Shown in pieces: positions 1-6,439 of a DNA stretch of 8,103 bases. The notes beneath the pieces were generated by a model that worked only from the letters and a program-made list of their open reading frames with translations, made no database searches and was not told where the DNA came from. The stretch comes from Methanosphaera sp. Lineage in GTDB: Archaea > Methanobacteriota > Methanobacteria > Methanobacteriales > Methanobacteriaceae. The stretch covers positions 4,561 to 12,663 of the forward strand of contig DUHK01000164.1 of NCBI GenBank assembly GCA_013330915.1. Reading direction: 5' to 3'. The position numbers and the translations under genes are program-made. How positions within the stretch are numbered: position 1 is the stretch's first letter; the number at the start of each line of letters is the position of its first letter.

Positions 1-1511
1 TAGTCATCAAGGTAATCGAATATTTCGTTTTCATCCCTTGCGTTGTATCCTATACGTGGCAGGTTCATGGTTACGTATGCTAGGTTTCCTGTTCTTAGAC
101 AGTCTTTTTCCCAGTCTCCTGTCCAGTTGTCTGAGAGTCTTGTTCTGCATCCCATGTAGTTTGCCATGTTTCCCATGTATTTTGGTAACATGTTTATGAA
201 GTATGCCGTTCCGAATTTTGCTGAGAGGTAGTGTACCCTGTCAATGTCTTCCTGGAATTCCGGTGTTAAACATTCTTTTCTGAGGTAGTATATTGTGTTA
301 GGGAAAAGGTGTGGTTTTCCTTCTGCATCTCCTTTTATGAGTGCTTCAGTGAATGCTCTTTGCAGGAGTCTTACTTCTTTTTCGTAATCTCCGTATACTC
401 CGCATACTTTTCCTCCAGGACCGTATGCAGGTTCGTTTTTAAGGAAGTCAGGTACTGTAAATTCGAGTCCTATGCTTGTGAAAGGAACTTGTCCTCCACG
501 TGCAGCGTATGCCATGTTAAGGTTGAATATTAACATTTCAACGGACTGTTTGATTTTTTCGTATGGAAGGCCCACTGCAAACGGTGCTACAAAGACGTTC
601 CATAAACTCATGGCTTGTCCTCCACTCATGTTCTGTTGTGCTGCAAGCATTATTTCTCCAGAGTGGTTCATGAGTGTTTCAATATGGTTTGGTGCTCCTG
701 CCACACTTGTGTGATCACCTGTTCCGTCTACTTTTAATCCGTACCTGATGAATTGTCTTAAATCGTGTTGCAGGCAGTTTATTGGTCTTCCTGCGAAGAA
801 TTCAAGGTCGTGTATGTGGACTGTACCGTTCATGTGTGCATCTGCAAGGTGATGTGGGAGGATGTTTAGTAATGCGTATTGTTTGAGTGATTCGTCTGCA
901 ACGTATTTGTGTATGGTTTCAGGGTTATGCATCATGTTTGCATTGTCCTTGTTACCGTTTTCTATGAGGTGGGTTATGTTGTATACAGGCATTCCGAGTC
1001 TTGTGTATTTTCTTCTTAGTGATTCAAGGCCGTTTTCAGTTAGTTTTGTGTTAACCATTTCCCTGATGATTGGTGCGGTCAGGTAGTCAAGTTGTAGTTT
1101 TTTAAGTTCTTTGTACACCTCGTTTGCAATTTTGTTTGCCAGTTTAGGTGTTGTCTGTGTTTCCTGTATTAAGGTATTTGCGATTTTTGATTTGTCGAAT
1201 GGTTCTATTGTGTCTCTTCCGGTTCTTACACGTAAGGTATTGTTGTTATAATATTTATCTGCAAGTTTTTCGTTTTCTTCTTTGAGTAATTGATATATTA
1301 ATCCTTTGATTTCCTTTGTTGTTATGTCGTCATGTGCTTCTTTGGATACTTTGTATGCTATTTTTTCTGCTAATCCTAATGGAATGTTTATCATTATGCA
1401 TGATTTTATTAGTTTTTCGTAGCTGAATTTTTCTTTTATCCCGTCGTTTTTTATAACGTGGATTTCATTAAGATTATATGTATCTTGTATGGTTTCTGGG
1501 TCTTTCATCAT
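1..1511 (-). CDS. nrdD: Anaerobic (class III) ribonucleoside-triphosphate reductase, N-terminal part, cut by window edge
   Basis: Reduces ribonucleoside triphosphates to deoxy forms for DNA synthesis in anaerobes, using a glycyl radical installed by the activase NrdG (not in this window). The frame is open from ATG 1511 to the left edge (503 codons); the family is usually 700-800 residues, so the C-terminus with the radical glycine lies outside. Residues 17-92 read as an ATP cone (VIKNDGIKEKF...), the allosteric nucleotide site. Residues 93-175 (LRVRTGRDTIEPF) look like a second, diverged cone-like segment. Then come HNPETIHKYVAD, the barrel-strand cysteine Cys246 in NCLQHDLRQF, and Cys455 in YMGCRTRL, matching the two active-site cysteines of phage T4 NrdD (C79 and C290, the latter the thiyl radical). 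No intein interrupts the visible part, although some archaeal nrdD genes carry them. Two ATGs lie in tandem (1511 and 1508); GTGAT at 1516-1520 fits either. It follows polC on the same strand but has its own TATA box. Confidence 0.95.
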   Translation of the reverse strand, partial: MMKDPETIQDTYNLNEIHVIKNDGIKEKFSYEKLIKSCIMINIPLGLAEKIAYKVSKEAHDDITTKEIKGLIYQLLKEENEKLADKYYNNNTLRVRTGRDTIEPFDKSKIANTLIQETQTTPKLANKIANEVYKELKKLQLDYLTAPIIREMVNTKLTENGLESLRRKYTRLGMPVYNITHLIENGNKDNANMMHNPETIHKYVADESLKQYALLNILPHHLADAHMNGTVHIHDLEFFAGRPINCLQHDLRQFIRYGLKVDGTGDHTSVAGAPNHIETLMNHSGEIMLAAQQNMSGGQAMSLWNVFVAPFAVGLPYEKIKQSVEMLIFNLNMAYAARGGQVPFTSIGLEFTVPDFLKNEPAYGPGGKVCGVYGDYEKEVRLLQRAFTEALIKGDAEGKPHLFPNTIYYLRKECLTPEFQEDIDRVHYLSAKFGTAYFINMLPKYMGNMANYMGCRTRLSDNWTGDWEKDCLRTGNLAYVTMNLPRIGYNARDENEIFDYLDD

Positions 1512-1515
1512 ATTA

Positions 1516-1520
1516 ATCAC
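1516..1520 (-). promoter_or_regulatory. Ribosome binding site of nrdD
   Basis: On the minus strand GTGAT, part of the archaeal Shine-Dalgarno AGGAGGTGATC, lies 4 nt before ATG 1511 and 7 nt before the adjacent ATG 1508. The spacing slightly favours the second ATG; the two starts differ by one methionine. Confidence 0.6.
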
Positions 1521-1561
1521 ATATCAATATTTAATTCTAAATTATTATTAGTTCATGTTAA

Positions 1562-1569
1562 TATATAAA
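1562..1569 (-). promoter_or_regulatory. TATA box of nrdD
   Basis: Read on the minus strand this is TTTATATA, identical to the methanogen TATA consensus, preceded by ACTAATT as a possible TFB-recognition element. Its centre is about 55 nt upstream of the nrdD ATG. With the usual 25-27 nt from TATA centre to start of transcription, the leader would be about 28-30 nt. It shows that nrdD can be transcribed apart from polC. The start site is inferred, not seen. Confidence 0.6.
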
Positions 1570-1583
1570 AATTAGTATTTTTA

Positions 1584-1615
1584 GTTCGTATATTAATTAA
1601 CTGTTCGTATATTAA
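1584..1615. repeat. 13-bp direct repeat upstream of the nrdD TATA box, candidate operator
   Basis: GTTCGTATATTAA occurs exactly at 1584-1596 and again at 1603-1615 (plus-strand reading), a 19-bp period or nearly two helical turns. A weaker relative, GTTCATGTTAA, lies at 1551-1561 next to the TATA box, and the 1548 and 1581 copies share TTAGTTC. The exact pair begins about 15 bp upstream of the nrdD TATA element, where archaeal activators often bind. This suggests a regulator binding in tandem. It does not resemble the bacterial NrdR box. AT-rich DNA raises the chance of coincidence, but GTTCG is not a low-complexity string. Confidence 0.5.
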
Positions 1616-1640
1616 AAAACAAAAAGTGAAATAATAAAAA
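1614..1640 (-). terminator. Oligo-T transcription terminator of polC
   Basis: Just downstream of the polC stop, the minus strand reads CCCCTCCC followed by T5 (1636-1640), then T5-G-T6 (1614-1625). Archaeal RNA polymerase terminates at such successive U-tracts without needing a hairpin, and no convincing stem is visible. The last tract overlaps the end of the distal 13-bp repeat, so terminator and nrdD upstream region are packed together. Confidence 0.5.
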
Positions 1641-1651
1641 GGGAGGGGAAT

Positions 1652-4600
1652 TTAGAAAAATACATCCAGAGAACTCTGCTTAGATTTGTCACTTTCAAAT
1701 AAAGAATTAATAGCAGTCTCCAAAATCTCTATACGTTCAACAACATATGGATTAATCGGATATCTGTGAGCTAAATCCTTGGATATGTCCAAATACTTTA
1801 GAACAGAACCTTTTGAAATACTGAGTATCAAATCGTTTCCGCAAGTACACTGTCCTGAGAGTGGAATTCTCCTGTATTTGGCTCCACATTTAGTACAACG
1901 TACCTTCTGTCTGGAAAATGCTCTGATGTTACCAGCCATGTCTGGCAGGAAGTGGGAGTTAATTACACCCTCAACCACACCTTTTTGGTCAACAGATCTC
2001 AGCAATTCGGCCAGACCGATTTGACTTTCAACCTTTTCCTTCATTGTCTGCAAAGTTTTATAAAGACATATTTTTGGTCCGGCATGTATCGAACTAGTTG
2101 GGTGGGAGTACATGATTCCATGATACTGGGCATCAGTACCAAGTCTTCCCTCAACATTATCAATCATATCATTAACATCAGACGGTTTCACACCACCCTC
2201 CTCTGTTTTATGATAAATTTCAAGAGGAATCCTCCACATACAATCGATGTTGTGTGATTCATCGTCAATTTCCTCAGGATCTATACGAATACTTAAAACC
2301 AACGGAGCATCCATACTACCACCACGGGTACTTGGCAGATAAGTCTTACCAAAGTTTAGCAACGCATCCAACAACAGCATAACCGCATCTTCGTCACTGT
2401 CACAATTTCTTCTTTTTGCAGAATGGAAATATGGATGTGCATAACAAGCGGAAGCCTTGGTGAAACCGACTATTCTTCCCAAAACACCAGCGGACGTGTG
2501 TGGTGCAAGACCTGCAATCAGATGACCAACCAGGTCTGTACGGGTTTGAGCATTGTAAAACGGTTCAAGACCATAATACTTGACAAGCAAATCATCAATA
2601 AATTGTGAAACCTTTAAAAGATAATCTCCACAACTTTCACTCACCACAATATCCTGAATCTTAATTTCAATAATCTGATTGTCATCTGTAATAGGTTTGC
2701 CATAAATGTCTTCGGTATAACCCATTTCAACAATCTTTTCATGTTTAACACCAATTTCCCTAGGAATGAAATGTGTTAATGGTAAGTCGGTTGAATCATG
2801 TCTAATCGTACCGTCACGATAGGTGTACACATCATGCAACGCCCTGAGAATACCCTTTTCCAGAGGTTCAGGGAACTTGTCCTCGGATATCAAACCTTTT
2901 ACACCTTTAACAGAATCCAGTCTTCTGACGTTCACATTGTCAAAGGCATCGTTGAGCAATTTGCCTAACTTAATGTTCTTATTTGCAGAATTTTCAAGCT
3001 CAGTACGGGAACCGCAAACAGGACAGATTGCCTTGAAGGAAGTAACCTTACATGTAGGGTTTGTACATTTACACTTTGCAAGAGTGACCTTGATTGTTCC
3101 CTTTTTGGCAGCCTCAACAATGTTACGAATGTTTCCAGCATAATTTCCTATAGGGAAAAGTGAATGAGGTGCCGGTTTCATCAGACGTTCCTTAGTCTTT
3201 TCAGGACGACCTACACGACCACCAATGTACGTTGGAGCTTTGGCCTTGATAACAAAATCGTTAATCTGGTTGATGGCCTCAACACTTTTAACGTCTTCGT
3301 CAGGAGTCAAATGTTTGTTCAATGTTTTCATCAGGGCATAGAGGTTATCATTGGAAATAACCAGTGATTTGTTGTTAACGTGGTGTGGAACACCGATAAC
3401 TTCCAGAATCCTCTTATGATAATCTATAGGAATTCTGTTCATATCAACATTAAACACTTTCTCCGGACTTTCAACGTGTTCATAAAGATAATCATGCAAC
3501 TGGTTGAGTTCCTCCTTGGACACGTCATGGTAATAGAATGTGTATTTTGGATGTAACGGAGTGTTTGTTTTAGCGGCAATTTCAAATGCCTTTTTTGCAT
3601 CAATTTCAAGCTTCAAAAGGTCGGTTAATTCCAGTTCTTCTTTAAATCCTATGCCAAAATCGTCATGACTTTCCTTAAAGTAGTCCGATGCTTCTACTTC
3701 CTGAGCCCACCATTCTTCACACCATGCTGACACGTCAAGTGGAATGTTTCCTCTTAGATATTCTCCGAATGCTACAAGCATATCTCCCAGGAACAATATT
3801 TCAGAAACTTCTTTTCTGATTTTCATGGCCTGTGCCACATTATTTACTGCAACAACATCTCCATTATTCAGCTTGACTATGGGTCCTTCAATGGAATCGC
3901 AAGGCACTACACAATTACCCTTTCCCGGTTTTTCAATCTTCATCTGTGTACCGATGGCCAGAAATTCAACTATTTCCATTGTGGCGGGATGTATTGCCAT
4001 TGAAGCCAGTCCACTATCTCTTGTCCTACCATATCTTAACCGGAATCCGCCCTTGGCACCAGGATATGCCATAACAGGTCTTCCACCAATGATATCTTCC
4101 ATGTACTTGGCTTTCTTTTTAGTTTTTTTAGGGGCCTTTTCTGCAGTTTCTTCCTTTTTATCCTCTTTCTTCTCAGGTTTTGGTGCTGTAAAGTATTCCA
4201 GCCATGTCCAACCATCAATACCAAGAGTGTTCGCATATTTAACAATTTTACGTGACTTCTGTATAACTCCTTCAGCTATAGCAAGCAATGCACCACCACG
4301 TATATGGTTTGTTTCTACACGTGGAAGATCCCTGTTTTGCACTTCAATAGCATCTGTCTGTTCACCGGTCACTTCAACAGGAATACCCTTAACTGCCTTT
4401 CTGACTTCCTCGGGGGTAGGTGAATACTGGAGGTTTGTAACTTCGGACTCGTATAATTCAACCTCTTCCACATATCTTTCGATTTCGTCATCGGTTGGTT
4501 TATAACGGTCATGTCCCTGTGCAATCCTAATATAATCTCCTATAAGAACTGCAAGTGCTGCTGCAGTACCTCCTGCACTACGAATAGGTCCTGCAAAGTA

Positions 4601-5011
4601 TACTCCGAAACATTTACTTCCATCAGGATTGTCCTTGATTTTAACCTTAGCAATACCTTCCAGAGGTGCGGCCACAACACCCTCTGTAAGAATTGCCAGT
4701 GCGGTACGGATTGCACTGTCAGCATTCTGTTCCTGGATTTCGTAGTTGTTTTTTTCACCCGGCTTATCGTCCTTTGTTGCAATTTCCTTAGCAATCTGGA
4801 ATGCAACTTCTTCCCTGGACATGCTTTCTTCTAACTTTTTAATTCTTTTAGCAACGCCTTCAGGACCAACAAGCCCTTCAACACGTTCGGCAAGGTCCTT
4901 TGCCAAAGGAATTTCAGGTTCCAGTTCCAAATCTTTTCCCTGTTTTCTTGCTTCACGAGCTATATCATAAAGTTCTTCCGTTTTTGCTTCTAACATTTCA
5001 AAATAATCCAC
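1652..5011 (-). CDS. polC: DNA polymerase D (family D) large catalytic subunit DP2
   Basis: Catalytic subunit of the archaeal replicative polymerase PolD; it pairs with the proofreading subunit DP1 (polB, not in window). From GTG 5011 the product is 1119 residues, normal for intein-free DP2. The start opens MDYFEMLEAKTEELYDIA, the usual family N-terminus, and AGGGAGGT lies 7 nt before the GTG; an ATG at 5032 would add seven residues but has no Shine-Dalgarno. The catalytic double-psi-barrel motif is RRNCDSDEDAVML with Asp871 and Asp873, corresponding to the metal-binding aspartates of Pyrococcus DP2. The residue between them is Ser872, where I expect Gly. Cysteines 647, 649, 654, 663 and 666 form one zinc-module region, and C1039-x2-C1042 with C1055-x-C1057 another near the C-terminus. 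The protein ends QSSLDVFF (Gln1112 to Phe1119), a terminal PCNA-binding PIP box. A Lys/Glu-rich linker sits near residues 275-302. No intein is present at the catalytic motif, a known insertion site in other archaea. Confidence 0.97.
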   Translation of the reverse strand: MDYFEMLEAKTEELYDIAREARKQGKDLELEPEIPLAKDLAERVEGLVGPEGVAKRIKKLEESMSREEVAFQIAKEIATKDDKPGEKNNYEIQEQNADSAIRTALAILTEGVVAAPLEGIAKVKIKDNPDGSKCFGVYFAGPIRSAGGTAAALAVLIGDYIRIAQGHDRYKPTDDEIERYVEEVELYESEVTNLQYSPTPEEVRKAVKGIPVEVTGEQTDAIEVQNRDLPRVETNHIRGGALLAIAEGVIQKSRKIVKYANTLGIDGWTWLEYFTAPKPEKKEDKKEETAEKAPKKTKKKAKYMEDIIGGRPVMAYPGAKGGFRLRYGRTRDSGLASMAIHPATMEIVEFLAIGTQMKIEKPGKGNCVVPCDSIEGPIVKLNNGDVVAVNNVAQAMKIRKEVSEILFLGDMLVAFGEYLRGNIPLDVSAWCEEWWAQEVEASDYFKESHDDFGIGFKEELELTDLLKLEIDAKKAFEIAAKTNTPLHPKYTFYYHDVSKEELNQLHDYLYEHVESPEKVFNVDMNRIPIDYHKRILEVIGVPHHVNNKSLVISNDNLYALMKTLNKHLTPDEDVKSVEAINQINDFVIKAKAPTYIGGRVGRPEKTKERLMKPAPHSLFPIGNYAGNIRNIVEAAKKGTIKVTLAKCKCTNPTCKVTSFKAICPVCGSRTELENSANKNIKLGKLLNDAFDNVNVRRLDSVKGVKGLISEDKFPEPLEKGILRALHDVYTYRDGTIRHDSTDLPLTHFIPREIGVKHEKIVEMGYTEDIYGKPITDDNQIIEIKIQDIVVSESCGDYLLKVSQFIDDLLVKYYGLEPFYNAQTRTDLVGHLIAGLAPHTSAGVLGRIVGFTKASACYAHPYFHSAKRRNCDSDEDAVMLLLDALLNFGKTYLPSTRGGSMDAPLVLSIRIDPEEIDDESHNIDCMWRIPLEIYHKTEEGGVKPSDVNDMIDNVEGRLGTDAQYHGIMYSHPTSSIHAGPKICLYKTLQTMKEKVESQIGLAELLRSVDQKGVVEGVINSHFLPDMAGNIRAFSRQKVRCTKCGAKYRRIPLSGQCTCGNDLILSISKGSVLKYLDISKDLAHRYPINPYVVERIEILETAINSLFESDKSKQSSLDVFF

Positions 5012-5018
5012 TTGTTTA

Positions 5019-5026
5019 ACCTCCCT
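5019..5026 (-). promoter_or_regulatory. Ribosome binding site that sets the polC start at GTG 5011
   Basis: AGGGAGGT on the minus strand is a strong Shine-Dalgarno match and stands 7 nt upstream of GTG 5011. It lies inside the longer reading frame that begins at ATG 5032, so that ATG is unlikely to be the true start. The resulting N-terminus (MDYFEML) matches what I recall of homologues. Confidence 0.8.
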
Positions 5027-5059
5027 TAACATTTTTTGAAATAATTTTTTTTAGATACT

Positions 5060-5107
5060 GTAAATATTTTTATCTTTTTTAGTGTTTAATTTTTTTCATA
5101 TAATATT
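5060..5107 (-). promoter_or_regulatory. Probable promoter region of polC
   Basis: The divergent gap must hold the polC promoter. Two minus-strand TATA candidates are visible: AAAAATATTTA around 5062-5072, about 55 nt from the GTG, and AATATTATATG around 5097-5107, about 90 nt away. The region is so AT-rich that I cannot choose between them from sequence alone. Confidence 0.35.
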
Positions 5108-5155
5108 ATTATGTTGATTCATAACCTATTTCAATATTAAAAATTTTAGTAAGTT

Positions 5156-5191
5156 AAACTAATATATCTATATAGAATAAAAATTTATTAA
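5156..5191 (+). promoter_or_regulatory. Probable promoter of the DUF2971-like gene and lig
   Basis: AAACTAATATATC at 5156-5168 fits a TFB element followed by a TATA box; transcription would then begin near 5190 with a leader of about 30 nt. A second candidate, AAATTTATTA at 5181-5190, would give a nearly leaderless message. The palindrome CTATATAG at 5168-5175 overlaps this area. Because only 7 bp separate the two plus-strand genes, this is probably also the main promoter of lig. Confidence 0.4.
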
Positions 5192-5220
5192 AAATAGAAA
5201 ATTATAACAGGGTTGGTCTA

Positions 5221-6432
5221 ATGATAAACGATTCATATAACAAACAATGGAAACTTGATTATTTTAAAATATTCGCTACACAACACAGTAACGTTTCACA
5301 AATGGAAGAAGCGGATAAGCTTAAATTCGGTCATTTTCCACCGGTAATAGGAAACTTTTATGAAAACCCAATAGATAGTGAGGCTCTTAAGAGCATATGT
5401 TCGGCCAAATTAAAGATTACAAAAGCAAAATACGATGAAAACTACAACAATGACATCGTAAAAATAGATTACGCCGACACAATCAAAGGACAGCTAAACA
5501 ATCTGATGCAACAGCAGATAGCACAACTAAACCAGGAAGATCCAAACTTCCTCTCCGATGAAGAAAAAAATATAATTGAAGAAGCCGATTTTCCGTTCAT
5601 AAGATTGATGACACTGGTGTATGTTAAGGACACCAATGAAATGACTGAAGATGAACAGAAAGAATGGAAAGAATCCATGAATAACTTCATCAACCAGCAA
5701 ATACTTTTCGGAGTGGTAAACACTTACTATACTATGAAACTCTATCAGGACAACAATTACGTTCGCCTCTTCCAGACACCATACAACAAAAGACAGCTAT
5801 GGGATGAATATGCCAACAACAAGGAAGGATTCTGTGTCGTGTATGACTTCAAGGAAATAAGCAAAAAAAATGCAACCCAATTAAACAAGTTATATCCAGT
5901 ACTTTATGTCGATAAAAAGGTAACAGAAGACGATTTTGATTACGTAATACACAACTCACATTGTGCCTCATTAACAAGCCTTAAAGATGAGGTAAAAGAT
6001 TACTACAACGAATGGATGTACATATACAACCATCATTTCACTGAAAGAGAATACATAATGCTGGACAACCTTCTGGAACCAATCTATTCAAACACATTCA
6101 ATTACGAACCGTTACAGGAAGTTCTTAAAACAAATTATCTTGTGCCAAAGGACGATGATCTTGAATATGATTATCGGCAGATTATTGATGACATAGTGGC
6201 CATACTTGAATCAGAACAATTCCAGAACGGAATAAGACCATCCTTTGAAGAAGTTCTTAAGATTACTGAAGATGACATGGAAGTCGAATTTTTAAAGCCG
6301 GAAGCAGTATATCTTGGTACAAATTTCCCTGAAGATAAAATTCAGGAATATAAGGAAATAGTGGAAGGGGAAGGCATTAGAATTTTCATAATCAAGGATA
6401 AAGATGGAAAATTCTTCAAATCACTGGTTTAG
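5221..6432 (+). CDS. Uncharacterised protein resembling the DUF2971 family
   Basis: A 403-residue, acidic, soluble-looking protein with no signal peptide or membrane segment. I do not know its function. The resemblance to DUF2971 is by pattern: residues 35-79 (KFGHFPP, then ALKSICSAKLKITKAKYDENYNND) fit the family's opening Lys-aromatic stretch and its 'small element, start of loop, ND' block; 193-210 (LWDEYANNKEGFCVVYDF) fits the 'W-x2-YA-x3-G-x-C-x2-(F/Y)D' block; 225-230 (YPVLYV) fits the 'V-x-Y' strand; W265 to Y278 (ending FTEREY) fits the 'W-x-E-x-EYR' block; 358-367 (LKPEAVYLGT) fits the terminal 'V-x-LG' element. An acidic insertion around 90-155 sets it apart from short members. ATG 5221 is the first start; Met28 is an alternative just before the conserved part. 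The upstream GGTTGGTC is a poor Shine-Dalgarno. It stops 7 bp before lig, so it is probably in one operon with it. Composition is like its neighbours. Real gene: very likely; family assignment: moderate. Confidence 0.8.
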   Translation: MINDSYNKQWKLDYFKIFATQHSNVSQMEEADKLKFGHFPPVIGNFYENPIDSEALKSICSAKLKITKAKYDENYNNDIVKIDYADTIKGQLNNLMQQQIAQLNQEDPNFLSDEEKNIIEEADFPFIRLMTLVYVKDTNEMTEDEQKEWKESMNNFINQQILFGVVNTYYTMKLYQDNNYVRLFQTPYNKRQLWDEYANNKEGFCVVYDFKEISKKNATQLNKLYPVLYVDKKVTEDDFDYVIHNSHCASLTSLKDEVKDYYNEWMYIYNHHFTEREYIMLDNLLEPIYSNTFNYEPLQEVLKTNYLVPKDDDLEYDYRQIIDDIVAILESEQFQNGIRPSFEEVLKITEDDMEVEFLKPEAVYLGTNFPEDKIQEYKEIVEGEGIRIFIIKDKDGKFFKSLV

Positions 6433-6439
6433 GGATAAC

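Noticed and set aside
309..1086. Several plus-strand frames of 74-80 codons
   Set aside because: They lie antisense to nrdD, whose minus-strand frame is continuous and rich in recognisable motifs.
1641..1648. GGGAGGGG on the plus strand, like a strong Shine-Dalgarno
   Set aside because: No plus-strand gene follows it. On the minus strand it is the C-rich lead-in to the polC terminator T-tract.
2393..2410. Possible intein at the polC catalytic motif
   Set aside because: The coding sequence runs straight through the motif with no insertion; the site is empty.
4036..4245. Minus-strand 69-codon frame inside polC
   Set aside because: Out-of-frame shadow over the Lys-rich linker; the main frame continues without a break through conserved DP2 sequence, so there is no frameshift.
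3744..4505. A 253-codon open frame on the plus strand
   Set aside because: It is fully antisense to the conserved coding region of polC, has no ribosome binding site and gives a Ser/Phe/Leu-rich product typical of a reverse-strand shadow of a Glu/Lys-rich gene.
5033..5220. Possible small RNA or tRNA in the divergent gap
   Set aside because: The stretch is almost entirely A/T with no stable stem or tRNA-like arms; promoters explain it.
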